In this document: one piece after another, positions 47,096 through 57,098 of the stretch
Layout: every line of letters starts with the position of its first letter
Numbering within the stretch: the first letter of the stretch is position 1
DNA from: Vibrio barjaei
GTDB taxonomy: Bacteria; Pseudomonadota; Gammaproteobacteria; Enterobacterales; Vibrionaceae
DNA length: 64,000 nucleotides
Direction of reading: 5' to 3'
Assembly (NCBI RefSeq): GCF_001639065.2
Contig: NZ_LQXO02000016.1
Location: forward strand, 1-64,000
Position numbers and translations under genes: made by a program
The notes under the pieces: model-generated
The model's input: the letters and a program-made list of their open reading frames with translations, nothing else
What the model was told of the DNA's origin: nothing
The model's database searches: none

Positions 47096-48055
47096 ATGAG
47101 CTTGAACTTTCTTGAATTTGAAAAGCCAATTGCCGAACTAGAAGCAAAAATCGAAGCATTGCGTGACGTTTCTCGTCACGGTGGTGATAGTGCAATTGAC
47201 TTAGATAAAGAAATTGAACAACTAGAGAAAAAGAGCTTAGAGCTTAAGAAAAAAATCTTTAGTGATCTTGGTGCATGGCAAGTGGCACAGCTTGCGCGTC
47301 ACCCACAGCGTCCATACACGCTTGACTATGTAGAGCATGTATTTACTGAGTTTGACGAACTAGCTGGCGATCGCGCGTTTGCGGACGATAAAGCTATTGT
47401 TGGTGGGATGGCTCGCCTAGATGGTCGTCCGGTTATGATCATTGGTCACCAAAAAGGCCGCGAAACAAAAGAGAAAGTGAAGCGTAACTTTGGTATGCCA
47501 AAACCAGAAGGTTACCGTAAAGCACTTCGTTTGATGAGAATGGCAGAGCGTTTTAACATGCCAATCATCACTTTCATCGATACAGCGGGTGCTTACCCAG
47601 GGGTTGGTGCGGAAGAGCGTGGTCAATCAGAAGCGATTGCGATGAACCTTAAAGTCATGGCTGGCCTAAAAGTGCCAGTCATATGTAACGTTGTCGGTGA
47701 AGGCGGCTCTGGTGGTGCTTTAGCTATTGGTGTCGGCGATTACGTGAACATGCTGCAATACTCAACGTATTCCGTCATCTCACCTGAAGGCTGTGCATCG
47801 ATTTTGTGGCGTGACTCAGATAAAGCGCCGCAAGCAGCGGAAGCGATGGGACTGGTTGCACCTCGATTAAAAGAGCTTGAGCTTATTGATGAAATCATTG
47901 AAGAGCCATTAGGCGGCGCTCATCGTGATGCGGTGCAAATGGCTGCTAATATGAAAGCGACATTGCTACGCCAATTAGAAGAACTCGATCAGTTAGATGA
48001 TGACAACTTACTTGAGCGTCGTTATCAACGTTTGATGAGTTATGGCTACTGCTAA
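47096..48055 (+). CDS. accA: Acetyl-CoA carboxylase carboxyltransferase subunit alpha
   Basis: Alpha half of the carboxyltransferase that transfers CO2 from biotin to acetyl-CoA, the committed step of fatty-acid synthesis. It has 319 residues: an N-terminal helical hairpin ([20 protein letters not shown]) and a crotonase-like core with the oxyanion motifs [20 protein letters not shown] and [15 protein letters not shown]. It follows dnaE at 49 bases, the conserved dnaE-accA pair, and ends in a strong terminator. Confidence 0.98.
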   Translation: MSLNFLEFEKPIAELEAKIEALRDVSRHGGDSAIDLDKEIEQLEKKSLELKKKIFSDLGAWQVAQLARHPQRPYTLDYVEHVFTEFDELAGDRAFADDKAIVGGMARLDGRPVMIIGHQKGRETKEKVKRNFGMPKPEGYRKALRLMRMAERFNMPIITFIDTAGAYPGVGAEERGQSEAIAMNLKVMAGLKVPVICNVVGEGGSGGALAIGVGDYVNMLQYSTYSVISPEGCASILWRDSDKAPQAAEAMGLVAPRLKELELIDEIIEEPLGGAHRDAVQMAANMKATLLRQLEELDQLDDDNLLERRYQRLMSYGYC

Positions 48056-48075
48056 GTAGAAACTGTTTATATAAT

Positions 48076-48104
48076 AAGGCGAGCGAGATGCTCGCCTTTT
48101 TTTA
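48076..48104 (+). terminator. accA terminator
   Basis: AAGGCGAGC pairs perfectly with GCTCGCCTT around GAGAT, followed by seven T. tilS begins only 20 bases later. Confidence 0.92.
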
Positions 48105-48123
48105 TTTAACCTAGGAAGAAACC

Positions 48124-49437
48124 ATGACTCTGTACCAGCAATTTTCTCAAGTGCTTGATGAACAGCAATTGATGCACGGTAAGATCATTGTTGGATTTAG
48201 TGGTGGGGTGGATTCGCGTGTACTGCTTAGATTGGCAGCAAGGTATAGCAAACAGCATTCGAAGGCTTGTTTAGCGGTACATGTGCACCATGGACTAAGC
48301 GATAATGCGGATGAATGGCAAGCCCAATGCGAGCGTTGGGCTCAAGAAGAGGCCGTTGAGTTTGCGTGTGAGCGCGTAACATTGTCGCAAGGTTCAGGCG
48401 AAAGCCTTGAGCAGTCAGCGCGTCAAGCTCGGTATCAGGCACTGGGTCAACATATTCAGAGCGGCGACATTTTACTTACGGGTCAACACCTTGATGATCA
48501 AGCTGAGACCATGCTGCTGGCCTTAAAACGTGGTAGCGGTCCGAAAGGACTCTCTTCAATGGCCTCTTCAATGGACTTTGGCTTGGGTAAGTTAGTTCGT
48601 CCACTTTTGAATACTGCACGACAGGATATTGAGCTCTATGCGCAGCATGAGCAATTAAAATGGGTCGAGGATGAAAGTAATACAGACACTCGATTCGACC
48701 GTAATTTTCTTCGTCAAACTGTCTTACCCGTATTGAATCAGCGCTGGCCTAGTTTTGCTCAGGCTGCAAGTCGCAGTGCGCGCTTATGTGCGAAACAAGA
48801 ACGGCTACTTAAAGAGTTACTGTTGCCTGAACTTGAAGTATGTATGGGTGAGTTTCTAGGTCTGAACATTTCCACTATGTCATCGCACTCTATTTTAAAG
48901 AGAGAACAACTGCTTAGACTGTGGTTAGAAGCTAATACTTCGTTGATGCCTACAGAGGTTCAGCTGCGCAACATTTGGCAAGAAGTGGCACTAGCTAAGC
49001 AAGATGCTAACCCAGAAATGAATTTGGCTGGTGGAGCAATTAGACGTGCTCAGGGGCATTTATATTGGGTTGAAGCTCGTGAAGATGTCAGCGATTGGCA
49101 ACAATCATGGCCAGATAATGACACGTTAGTGTTGCCGGATAACTTAGGCGTATTAAAGTTGGTGTCACCGAGCAAAGATGCAAAGGTGACACTGGATCGC
49201 CAAACGTTGAGTGGTTCGTTGAAAGTTATTTTTAACCCTGAAGGCTTAAGTGCTTACCCGCATGGACGAGCAGGATCTCGTAAGTTAAAAAAACTGTTTC
49301 AAGAGCTGAAAATACCCAGCTGGCAGCGACGTAGAATTCCTATTCTAATGCAGGGTGACAAGGTCGTTGCTGTTGGTAACTTATTTGTAGATAAAGCATT
49401 TTATGGTTCAGATTGTGAACTTGTATGGGACAAGTGA
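48124..49437 (+). CDS. tilS: tRNA(Ile)-lysidine synthetase
   Basis: Modifies C34 of the AUA-reading tRNA-Ile to lysidine using ATP and lysine, changing both decoding and charging. It has 437 residues: PP-loop SGGVDS at residues 26-31, the family motifs HVHHGLSDNADEW and GQHLDDQAETMLLALKRGSG, and C-terminal TilS substrate-binding domains (GSRKLKKLFQELKIPSWQRR). Ribosome binding site AGGAAG is close to ATG. It sits directly after the accA terminator. Confidence 0.95.
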   Translation: MTLYQQFSQVLDEQQLMHGKIIVGFSGGVDSRVLLRLAARYSKQHSKACLAVHVHHGLSDNADEWQAQCERWAQEEAVEFACERVTLSQGSGESLEQSARQARYQALGQHIQSGDILLTGQHLDDQAETMLLALKRGSGPKGLSSMASSMDFGLGKLVRPLLNTARQDIELYAQHEQLKWVEDESNTDTRFDRNFLRQTVLPVLNQRWPSFAQAASRSARLCAKQERLLKELLLPELEVCMGEFLGLNISTMSSHSILKREQLLRLWLEANTSLMPTEVQLRNIWQEVALAKQDANPEMNLAGGAIRRAQGHLYWVEAREDVSDWQQSWPDNDTLVLPDNLGVLKLVSPSKDAKVTLDRQTLSGSLKVIFNPEGLSAYPHGRAGSRKLKKLFQELKIPSWQRRRIPILMQGDKVVAVGNLFVDKAFYGSDCELVWDK

Positions 49438-49549
49438 CCACATTTCATGTCACAATCGTATACAATAATAAAGCGCCAGAAATGGCAAAGCGCAAACTAG
49501 AGTACACGCTGTTATCTGGCTTATATGGAAATACACAGAAGGTAAAGCA

Positions 49550-49861
49550 ATGAAAAATATGGTAATTGGTGCAGTATTGGCTGCAGGCCTATTGAGTGGT
49601 ACGGCGATGGCCGCTGACATTGAAGCTGGTAAGGCGAAAGCAGCGATTTGTGCCGCTTGTCATGGTGCTGATGGCATCGCAGTTATTCCAGGTTACCCAA
49701 ACCTTAAGGGACAAAACGAGCAGTACTTAGCTACTTCTATCAAAGCGTACAAGAACAAAGAACGTACGGGCGGTTTGGCTGCTGTCATGCAAGCTCAGGC
49801 ATCAATGCTGAGTGACGAAGATATTGCCAATGTTGCTGCTTATTACGCTAGTCTGAAATAA
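49550..49861 (+). CDS. Small periplasmic c-type cytochrome
   Basis: Class I cytochrome c of 103 residues. Signal peptide [21 protein letters not shown] with cleavage before ADIEAG; one haem-binding CAACH motif; the axial Met is probably one of the two in [15 protein letters not shown], followed by the C-terminal helix VAAYYASL. It resembles one half of cytochrome c4 or a cytochrome c553. The electron partners are not evident from neighbours tilS and glnB. Monocistronic: a 112-base gap precedes it and a terminator follows. Confidence 0.9.
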   Translation: MKNMVIGAVLAAGLLSGTAMAADIEAGKAKAAICAACHGADGIAVIPGYPNLKGQNEQYLATSIKAYKNKERTGGLAAVMQAQASMLSDEDIANVAAYYASLK

Positions 49862-49887
49862 TCGCATTATCGATTTACTATTAAGAG

Positions 49888-49914
49888 ACCCGAAGATTGC
49901 CTTCGGGTTTTTTG
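49888..49914 (+). terminator. Cytochrome c gene terminator
   Basis: ACCCGAAG pairs with CTTCGGGT around ATTGC, followed by six T. Confidence 0.9.
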
Positions 49915-49971
49915 TTTTCGTTGATTGTTGGCGCAGCCTGCCAGATAATGGTGTCAATCAATGAGGTTTAA

Positions 49972-50319
<348 letters not shown>

Positions 50320-50340
50320 GTCGAATCTCAAAGAATCATA

Positions 50341-50365
50341 AAGGAGTAGGTAACTGCTCCTTTTT
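50341..50365 (+). terminator. glnB terminator
   Basis: AAGGAG (50341-50346) pairs with CTCCTT (50357-50362), with a further AG / CT pair inside; T follows. Confidence 0.75.
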
Positions 50366-50385
50366 CGTTTTAGAGAAGAGGTGTT

Positions 50386-51237
50386 ATGAAGTTAAAGTGG
50401 GTACTGCTTACTGGTGTCGCTATTGCAGGAATGACAGTGGGTGGTTTTCAAACGGTATTTACCGTGCGGGAAACACCAGAAATTACCAGTATAAAGGATA
50501 GCCAAGTTCAAACGGAGCTAAAGTGTTACCGCAATGACCATCCAGTTGCGTTGGACGAGTCCGGGCAATTGAATATTCTGGTTTGGAATATCTACAAGCA
50601 AAATCGCGAAAACTTATTGCCCGAACTTACTCGTCTGTCCGAAGACCGACAATTGGTCCTACTTCAAGAAGCCAGCCTTGATGATACATTTTTAGATTGG
50701 CTGCAACGCTCGGATTGGGGGAGTAATCAAGTTAGTGCATTCAAAGCATTTGATATCTCTTCTGGCGTGCTCAATTTAAGCCGTGCCATGCCTTCAATCG
50801 CTTGCGCGAATTTGCAAACCGAACCTTGGCTAAGATTACCTAAATCAGGCCTGTATGCGGAATACGCACTGACGAATGGACAAACCCTAATCAGTGTGAA
50901 TCTGCACTCTGTGAACTTTACGATAGGAACAGAAGAGTATAGGCAGCAACTTGAGTCCTTTAAGCAAGTACTTGAGAAGCATCAGGGGCCCTTGCTAATA
51001 GCAGGCGACTTCAATAGTTGGAGTGAATCGCGACTCTCCGCGTTAAAGCAAGCCCTACATAAATACCACATTAAAGAGGTCGAATTTCAACGTGATAACC
51101 GTAAGCGATTTATCACCGGTTTACCTTTGGATCACATCTTTTATCGAGGAATGGAGTTAACAGGGCAGCGCGTTCCTGAATCTGATGCCTCTGATCATAA
51201 CCCTCTGCTTGCTGAGTTTAAGATTGCCTCTAAATAA
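50386..51237 (+). CDS. yafD: Endonuclease/exonuclease/phosphatase family protein (YafD-like)
   Basis: Protein of 283 residues with an N-terminal hydrophobic anchor (WVLLTGVAIAGMTVGGF) and an EEP-superfamily domain: LNILVWNIYKQNRENL, VLLQEASLDD with the metal-binding Glu, LLIAGDFNSWSESR, and the terminal SDASDHNPLLAEF with catalytic Asp-His. The substrate is unknown; the family includes nucleases and phospholipases. It heads the block yafD-mltD-gloB-yafS-rnhA-dnaQ also found in E. coli (yafE missing). A bidirectional terminator separates it from the convergent mltD. Confidence 0.85.
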   Translation: MKLKWVLLTGVAIAGMTVGGFQTVFTVRETPEITSIKDSQVQTELKCYRNDHPVALDESGQLNILVWNIYKQNRENLLPELTRLSEDRQLVLLQEASLDDTFLDWLQRSDWGSNQVSAFKAFDISSGVLNLSRAMPSIACANLQTEPWLRLPKSGLYAEYALTNGQTLISVNLHSVNFTIGTEEYRQQLESFKQVLEKHQGPLLIAGDFNSWSESRLSALKQALHKYHIKEVEFQRDNRKRFITGLPLDHIFYRGMELTGQRVPESDASDHNPLLAEFKIASK

Positions 51238-51265
51238 TTGAATTAATGAAGTGTTCAGACAAAGA

Positions 51266-51290
51266 AAAAGCGGCGTATTCGCCGCTTTTC
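51266..51290. terminator. Bidirectional terminator between yafD and mltD
   Basis: AAAAGCGGCG pairs perfectly with CGCCGCTTTT around TATT at this convergent junction. Confidence 0.88.
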
Positions 51291-51299
51291 TAATTAGAA

Positions 51300-52862
51300 C
51301 TAAGCACTGGTTTTGGTGACATCAACGTAGAGTTTCAGTTTTTGACCCGGCTTAAGATATTTCTGCTTCTGAAGGTCGTTCCACTTAACAACATCGTTAG
51401 TACGTACTTTGAATTTCTGTGCAATACCGCTAATGGTATCCCCACTTCTTACAGAGTAGAAAACGGTGCGGATAATCGCGCCATCGCTAGCATTTTTCCA
51501 GATAACGAGCTCTTGTCCTACTCTCAGGGTGTCACGAGGACCCATACCGTTCCATTTTGCCAACGATTGGTGAGAAACTTTATTTGCTCTGGCAATCGAC
51601 CACAAACTGTCACCACTGGCAACTTTGTGGGTCACTTTATAGTTACCACGAGATGTCGATTGTGTTTTTGCCAAGCGGTTTGCAGCGCTTAGTGAATAGG
51701 TTGATTCATCTTTGGTTGATGTCGGAACAAGAAGATACTGGCCTGCGCGAATATTATTGCCTTTTAACCCATTCGCACTGCGAATTACTTGCGTCGTTGT
51801 CTGATGGTTTCGTGCAATAACACTCAATGAGTCACCTGACTTTACTTTATAACGCACAAGGCGCATCCCTTTACCACGATTCTGTTCCAGTTCGAAGCGG
51901 AACTTATCTAAAGTCTCGATGGGTAGCAGTAGCGTCTGAGGGCCATCTGGTGCTGTTGCCCATTGGTTGTATGCAGGGTTATAACTTTGCAGTTCCTTAA
52001 TCGAAATGCCGGCATATTTGGCTGCAATTGCGAGGTCGAGCTGTTCATTAGGGTCGACCAATTCCAATACAGGCTTGTTTGCAATTGGTGGAATGTCGAC
52101 ACCATACTTTTCTTTGTTAGCCAGAACATCAGCTAGAGCCAGCAACTTAGGGACATAGCTACTGGTTTCTTTCGGTAAATCGAGAGAGAAAAAGTCCGTA
52201 GGCTTGCCTAAGTTACGATTTTTTCGAATCGCACTGTTTACTCGACCACCACCACTGTTATAGGCCGCGATCGCATGATTCCAGTTGCCGTCAAAACGTT
52301 TGTTCAACTGAGTCAGGTAATCTAAAGCGGCTTGAGTCGATGCGGTAACGTCACGACGACCGTCATACCAGTAGGTTTGGTCTAGACCGAACGCTTTTCC
52401 TGTTGCTGGGACAAACTGCCATAATCCTGCGGCGCTGCCATGAGAATAAGCGAAGGCATCAAAGGAACTTTCGACAATAGGCAGTAACGCAAGCTCTAAT
52501 GGTAGGTTACGTGCTTCTATTTCTTCAGTAATCAAATATAGGAAAGGCTGAGCACGCTGTGAGACTGTTCTTAAGTGGCTAGGGTGTTTAATATACCATT
52601 CGCGGTAATAGTCCACTTTAGCGTTGTCAGGAATCTCCATTTTTAGCTGCATAGCGATGCGCTGCCAAACATCTTCTTGCTCTTGAGGCGTTAGTGCTTT
52701 TGCTGGAGTTGGAGTGTCAACGGAAACGGGCTTTGTTGTATTAGTGGTTGCTGTTTCTGCAGGAGAGTTGGTGGGCTCTGTTGTGGTGTTGCTTGAATCT
52801 GGCTGTGTCATCTGACAACCAGCCAGCAACAGGGCTAAGGCCCAACTGTATTTCTTATGCAT
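51300..52862 (-). CDS. mltD: Membrane-bound lytic murein transglycosylase D
   Basis: Lipoprotein peptidoglycan lytic transglycosylase of 520 residues. The lipobox LLLAGC puts the lipidated Cys at residue 16, followed by a Thr/Pro-rich linker. The SLT domain (about residues 110-230) has catalytic Glu in LPIVESSFDAFAYS and GSAAGLWQFVPATGKAFGL. Three LysM repeats bind glycan in the C-terminal half, beginning at VRYKVKSGDSLSVIARN, THKVASGDSLWSIARAN and VFYSVRSGDTISGIAQK. It lies between yafD and gloB as in enterics. mltF at 12415 is a second member of the broader family. Confidence 0.96.
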   Translation of the reverse strand: MHKKYSWALALLLAGCQMTQPDSSNTTTEPTNSPAETATTNTTKPVSVDTPTPAKALTPQEQEDVWQRIAMQLKMEIPDNAKVDYYREWYIKHPSHLRTVSQRAQPFLYLITEEIEARNLPLELALLPIVESSFDAFAYSHGSAAGLWQFVPATGKAFGLDQTYWYDGRRDVTASTQAALDYLTQLNKRFDGNWNHAIAAYNSGGGRVNSAIRKNRNLGKPTDFFSLDLPKETSSYVPKLLALADVLANKEKYGVDIPPIANKPVLELVDPNEQLDLAIAAKYAGISIKELQSYNPAYNQWATAPDGPQTLLLPIETLDKFRFELEQNRGKGMRLVRYKVKSGDSLSVIARNHQTTTQVIRSANGLKGNNIRAGQYLLVPTSTKDESTYSLSAANRLAKTQSTSRGNYKVTHKVASGDSLWSIARANKVSHQSLAKWNGMGPRDTLRVGQELVIWKNASDGAIIRTVFYSVRSGDTISGIAQKFKVRTNDVVKWNDLQKQKYLKPGQKLKLYVDVTKTSA

Positions 52863-52938
52863 TTTGTTTGCTACAACCTCTAACTTGAACGGTTGTGCAT
52901 AATACTAATACGGATTGGGCCAAACAAGCAGCAAAACG

Positions 52939-53697
52939 TTAAAATTCGTTTTTCCACTCACGTAATGCCGTAAAAGTTGATAGGGGATCATTATTGACAG
53001 TTCGGTTTGCTACAGAGCTCACAACTTCTTGTTGAGTAGTTCGTAAAAATGGATTGATGCGCTTCTCTATGGAAATCGTAGTTGGCAATGTAGGGAAACC
53101 CTTAGCGCGTTTTTGATTGGCACCATCTCTGTACTCATGAAGAAACTCATTATGGGGCTCTACGGCCATGGCAAAGGCGAGGTTGCTAAGTGTGTATTCG
53201 TGAGTGCAGTACACTTCCGTCTCTTCAGGCAGCAGAGTGAGTTTTTGTAGCGAATTGTACATTTGCTCTGGAGTACCTTCAAAAATGCGCCCACAACCCG
53301 CAGAGAACAGAACATCGCCACAAAATAGCTTCCCGTCGCCCACATAGCCAATATGATCGAGCGTGTGGCCTGGTAAATTGAGCACCAAAAACTCCTCATT
53401 GAACAAGTTGATACGATGTCCTTCACTGACATGATGAGTAAGCTGTCCTATATTGGAATTCTCAGGGCCAAGAACGGTGATCGTCGGGTACCTTTCTACC
53501 AGTTTCTCTATGCCACCAGTATGGTCCCAGTGGTGATGGGTAATCAATATCGTCACTAACTCAAGTTGATTGGCTTCTAGATATTCGATCACCGGTTCAG
53601 CATCACCTGGATCGACAACGGCACACAAGTTCTGGTTATTTTGAATCAGCCAGATGTAATTATCGTTAAATGCAGGTATGCTTTTGATATGTAACAT
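52939..53697 (-). CDS. gloB: Hydroxyacylglutathione hydrolase (glyoxalase II)
   Basis: Hydrolyses S-lactoylglutathione to lactate and glutathione, completing methylglyoxal detoxification. It has 252 residues of the metallo-beta-lactamase fold with zinc motif HHHWDH at residues 54-59, His in LPGHTLDH, Asp in [13 protein letters not shown] and His in [11 protein letters not shown]. It is divergent from the methyltransferase gene, with only 38 bases between start codons, so their promoters overlap. Confidence 0.96.
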   Translation of the reverse strand: MLHIKSIPAFNDNYIWLIQNNQNLCAVVDPGDAEPVIEYLEANQLELVTILITHHHWDHTGGIEKLVERYPTITVLGPENSNIGQLTHHVSEGHRINLFNEEFLVLNLPGHTLDHIGYVGDGKLFCGDVLFSAGCGRIFEGTPEQMYNSLQKLTLLPEETEVYCTHEYTLSNLAFAMAVEPHNEFLHEYRDGANQKRAKGFPTLPTTISIEKRINPFLRTTQQEVVSSVANRTVNNDPLSTFTALREWKNEF

Positions 53698-53735
53698 TGT
53701 TGTTTCTCCAGTTCAGTATGGGAGAGAGCGCGTAA

Positions 53736-54476
53736 ATGAAGCCAGCACGCAGCAAGAAAAAAGTTGAACATCCCCATTCTTGGGAAGAGCTTGCCAACGG
53801 TCAATGGGTCTCTGAATCTATTCAAACGAGGCTTGATGAGTGGTGCCCAAAGTTCTTTGGCTATCATATGCTAAAGCTTGGAGGACTGAGTTGTGAACTC
53901 ACAAGCTGCAATTGCAACATTCAACATCAAGTGAACCTCGATTCTAAAAACCCTCTGCACAATGTTATCGCTGACCGCTATGAATTACCATTCTTAGAGA
54001 AGAGTTTTGACGCCGTTGTTTTGTCACATCAACTTGAGTATGCAGAAGATCCCCATCGTTTGCTACGTGAAGTGGATCGTGTGATGATCGACGATGGTTA
54101 TCTTATTATTACGGGCTTTAATCCAATTAGTTTCACTGGCCTAGCTAGTTTGATGCCTTGGAGAAAAAACAATTTTCCATGGAGTGGACGCATGTTCACG
54201 CCAAATCGCATTAAAGACTGGTTAGGGGTACTGAATTATCAGGTAGTTCATGCGGATACCTATGCGCTGTTTCCAATGAAGCGATATCGAACCATGTGGA
54301 CTTGGCTAGAAAACAGTATTGGTGATTGGGCTTCACCAATGGGCAGCTTATATTTTATTGTGGCGAGAAAGCGCACTTACCCTCTAAAGCCAATAAAGCC
54401 TCATTGGCGACTAAAGAAAAAGCTAACACCAGCAAGCGTTAGCTATCGTACCGCCGATAAAAAGCAGAGCTCGTAA
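53736..54476 (+). CDS. SAM-dependent methyltransferase, YafS-like
   Basis: Predicted class I methyltransferase of 246 residues. The core shows ITSNCN-like loop sequence and the end-of-strand DAVVLSHQLEYAEDPHRLLREVDRVMIDDGYLIITGFNPISF, typical of the Methyltransf_11 fold. The substrate is unknown. Position between gloB (divergent) and rnhA (convergent) is that of E. coli yafS. The C-terminus is basic (LKPIKPHWRLKKKL). Ribosome binding site GGGAGAG lies about 12 bases upstream. Confidence 0.8.
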   Translation: MKPARSKKKVEHPHSWEELANGQWVSESIQTRLDEWCPKFFGYHMLKLGGLSCELTSCNCNIQHQVNLDSKNPLHNVIADRYELPFLEKSFDAVVLSHQLEYAEDPHRLLREVDRVMIDDGYLIITGFNPISFTGLASLMPWRKNNFPWSGRMFTPNRIKDWLGVLNYQVVHADTYALFPMKRYRTMWTWLENSIGDWASPMGSLYFIVARKRTYPLKPIKPHWRLKKKLTPASVSYRTADKKQSS

Positions 54477-54487
54477 GGAAGGCAAGG

Positions 54488-54952
54488 TTAGCTTGGTTGA
54501 TAACCCGTATCCTCCTCGGTCGGATTTTCCGCAGCGGCTCTTGCTAGTTCATCGCACATTTCGTTTTCTCTGTGGCCGGCATGACCTTTAACCCACCGCC
54601 AGTCGATATCATGTCGCGTTGATTCCTTATCGAGAGCTTTCCAAAGATCAGCGTTTTTTACGGGCTTTTTGTCAGCCGTCTTCCAGCCACGCTTTTTCCA
54701 GTTGTGGATCCACTGGGTAATGCCTTGTCTTACGTACTGGCTATCGGTTGTTAGGATTACATTGCAAGGCTCTTTGAGCGTCTGAAGCGCAACAATGGTC
54801 GCCATCATTTCCATGCGATTGTTTGTTGTTAGCGTATAGCCTTTGGCTAACGTCTTTTCGTTCTGTTTGTACCTAAGGACGATTCCATAGCCGCCGGGGC
54901 CAGGATTACCCAAACAAGAACCATCTGTGAAAATTTCAACCTGCTTCGTCAT
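54488..54952 (-). CDS. rnhA: Ribonuclease HI
   Basis: Degrades the RNA of RNA-DNA hybrids, including R-loops and primers. It has 154 residues with all catalytic residues in E. coli numbering: Asp10 (IFTDGSC), Glu48 (NRMEMMA), Asp70 (TTDSQYV), His124 (KGHAGH) and Asp134 (MCDELAR). It is divergent from dnaQ with 57 bases between them, as in E. coli where the two promoters overlap. Confidence 0.98.
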   Translation of the reverse strand: MTKQVEIFTDGSCLGNPGPGGYGIVLRYKQNEKTLAKGYTLTTNNRMEMMATIVALQTLKEPCNVILTTDSQYVRQGITQWIHNWKKRGWKTADKKPVKNADLWKALDKESTRHDIDWRWVKGHAGHRENEMCDELARAAAENPTEEDTGYQPS

Positions 54953-55009
54953 GATTTGATACTATATAGCTCAGTAAGTTTATCTACATAGTCTGACATA
55001 CAAAACATC

Positions 55010-55756
55010 ATGAATACCAGTCTCAATTCAGAACAACGCAGAATCGTGGTACTCGATACCGAAACCACAGGTATGAACCGCGAAGGTGGTCCTCACTATA
55101 TGGGGCATCGAATCATTGAAATCGGTGCGGTGGAAATCATCAACCGTAAACTGACTGGTCGCCATTTTCATGTCTATTTAAAGCCTGATCGTGAAATCCA
55201 ACCTGACGCTATCGACGTTCACGGTATCACTGATGAGTTTCTATTAGATAAACCGCTTTATCATCAAGTCCATGAAGAGTTCTTAGATTTTATTAAAGGC
55301 GCAGAACTTGTTGCCCACAACGCGCCCTTCGATGTGGGCTTTATGGACTACGAGTTTGAGAAGTTAGACGCGTCGATTGGTAAAACGGAACAGTACTGTA
55401 AGGTCACCGATACGCTTGCGATGGCAAAACGCATGGCGAACATGCCAGCGAGAAAGAACCTCGACTCGTTAGCAAAACACTACACGATAGATACGTCTGC
55501 CCGTATTCTCCACGGCGCTTTGCTCGATGCGGAGATCTTGGCGGATGTATATTTGGCTATGACAGGTGGCCAAACTTCGATGCAATTTAACGCGGGGCAG
55601 TCCGATGGGGACGAAAGTGGTGGTGAAACCATTAAGAGGCTCACAACGGGAAGAAAATCGCTAAAGATCTTGCATGCTTCTGCCGATGAAATAGAAGCGC
55701 ACAATTCGCGCTTAGATATTGTTGAAAAAGGTGGCAGTTGTCTCTGGCGCCTGTAG
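55010..55756 (+). CDS. dnaQ: DNA polymerase III epsilon subunit (3'-5' proofreading exonuclease)
   Basis: Proofreading subunit of the replicase, 248 residues, partner of DnaE (43567). Exo I holds Asp16 and Glu18 in VVLDTETTGMN, Exo II the Asp in VAHNAPFDVGFMDYEF, and Exo III the His and Asp in RILHGALLDAEILADVY. The C-terminal part (about 190-248) is a flexible Gly/Ser-rich linker and alpha-binding tail. A TIGR03503 gene follows after 9 bases. Confidence 0.97.
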   Translation: MNTSLNSEQRRIVVLDTETTGMNREGGPHYMGHRIIEIGAVEIINRKLTGRHFHVYLKPDREIQPDAIDVHGITDEFLLDKPLYHQVHEEFLDFIKGAELVAHNAPFDVGFMDYEFEKLDASIGKTEQYCKVTDTLAMAKRMANMPARKNLDSLAKHYTIDTSARILHGALLDAEILADVYLAMTGGQTSMQFNAGQSDGDESGGETIKRLTTGRKSLKILHASADEIEAHNSRLDIVEKGGSCLWRL

Positions 55757-55765
55757 GAGAGAAAC

Positions 55766-57010
55766 ATGCAGAGGATTATTTTTGCGATGGCGTTATGGTT
55801 ATCGCTGACAGTTGGTGCATTCGCGACTGAGTCCTCAATGTCATTTCTTGATAACCGGTTTCGAGTCGACCAAACGGTGGAACGAATCACTTTTTTGGTT
55901 TATCGACAGGATAACTCTAAGCCAGTTACGCTAGTTCGCCCTGACGGTAAAAAATACTACGCTTGGCGTCATCCTGATAATGTTCACTGGATTGAAGAAC
56001 CCAGTGTCGATGTCATTTCAATCGAAAAGCCAATGCCCGGTCCTTGGCAAGCCATTGGCAAAGTCACGCCCAAGAATAATATTCAAATCATTTCTCAGCT
56101 GTCTTTAACAGCTGACAGCTTGCCACAGCGCATTTATCAAGGTGAGAAGTTAAAGTTTACTGCTCGACTTATGACCGATGGCAAGCCGTTAATTGTTGAG
56201 AACATCCTCGACCGTGTGAACCTTAAAGTGGTGATGACGCGCTATTTAGAATCCCAAGAACAAACGGATAACAAGGTGCGCCCGGTGCCTATTGTCATCG
56301 GTGAGTTTTATGATAACGGTGAAGGGTTAGATGAGCGCGCTGGAGATGGTGTTTTCACCGTTGAGCTGCCTATTGAACTTGAGCCCGGGAAATACAATGT
56401 TCGAATTACTACAGGCAATGGAGTGTTCTTACGCGCCCTAGAGCAAGAAGTGCTGATTTACCCGACGCCATTCTCTAGCAAATTTATCCAAGGCGATGAT
56501 AAAAAACCACATCAAATTGTAGTTCGCGGTGAAGTCGCGACGATAGAAGCAGGTAGTTTGGCCACCTCGATTGAACTGCAATTCCCTGATCAGTCAGAGC
56601 AGGTCGTGCAACACCAAGCGGATGCAGGTAAAAACGATGTCACCTCGTATTTTAACGACCTACATCAAATGGGGACCTATCATTGGACTGGCCATGTGTA
56701 TGCCAATGAAGCGTCCACGGGGCGTTCGTTAGTTTTTGATCTTCCAATGCGTACCTTCAGTGTTGTCGGGGCTTTGGATTTAGAAAAAGCCGAAGAAATG
56801 CAAGCGGCGGCGCGAGAAGCGAAGAAAAAAGCGGAACAAGAAGCGCAAATCCTTGCACACAGAGAGCAAGTGAGAACTCGAGCAATACTGGCCATCGTGA
56901 TCGGTAATCTAGTGCTTATTGTGGTGGGTGGATTCATTTGGTGGTTAGTTCGACGCAAGCGAGCTATTAAGGCTTCACTACCAGAAATGCAGTTAAATAT
57001 GCCACGTTAG
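55766..57010 (+). CDS. TIGR03503 family envelope protein
   Basis: Protein of 414 residues with no known function. It has an N-terminal signal peptide (MQRIIFAMALWLSLTVGAFA, cleavage before TESS), a long periplasmic region of beta-type sequence with an early motif LVRPDGKKYYAWRHPDNVHW, a charged coiled-coil (about 345-370, AEEMQAAAREAKKKAEQEAQ), and one C-terminal membrane helix (AILAIVIGNLVLIVVGGFIW) with a basic cytoplasmic tail. That is a type I membrane topology. AGGAGAG precedes ATG at good spacing. Being 9 bases after dnaQ, it is probably co-transcribed with it, although no functional link is known. Confidence 0.8.
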   Translation: MQRIIFAMALWLSLTVGAFATESSMSFLDNRFRVDQTVERITFLVYRQDNSKPVTLVRPDGKKYYAWRHPDNVHWIEEPSVDVISIEKPMPGPWQAIGKVTPKNNIQIISQLSLTADSLPQRIYQGEKLKFTARLMTDGKPLIVENILDRVNLKVVMTRYLESQEQTDNKVRPVPIVIGEFYDNGEGLDERAGDGVFTVELPIELEPGKYNVRITTGNGVFLRALEQEVLIYPTPFSSKFIQGDDKKPHQIVVRGEVATIEAGSLATSIELQFPDQSEQVVQHQADAGKNDVTSYFNDLHQMGTYHWTGHVYANEASTGRSLVFDLPMRTFSVVGALDLEKAEEMQAAAREAKKKAEQEAQILAHREQVRTRAILAIVIGNLVLIVVGGFIWWLVRRKRAIKASLPEMQLNMPR

Positions 57011-57034
57011 TTTTAGTAACGACAATGACATTAA

Positions 57035-57064
57035 AAAAGGGTCAGCAATTGCTGACCCTTTTAG
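57035..57064. terminator. Bidirectional terminator before fadE
   Basis: AAAAGGGTCAGC with GCTGACCCTTTT around AATT at the convergent junction with fadE. Confidence 0.88.
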
Positions 57065-57098
57065 TTATTTGGAATTATCAATTACTTGGAGGGCTCAA

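Noticed and set aside
54953-55009. Specific rnhA and dnaQ promoter boxes in the 57-base divergent gap
   Set aside because: Several AT-rich hexamers fit loosely on both strands and none stands out, so no coordinates are claimed.
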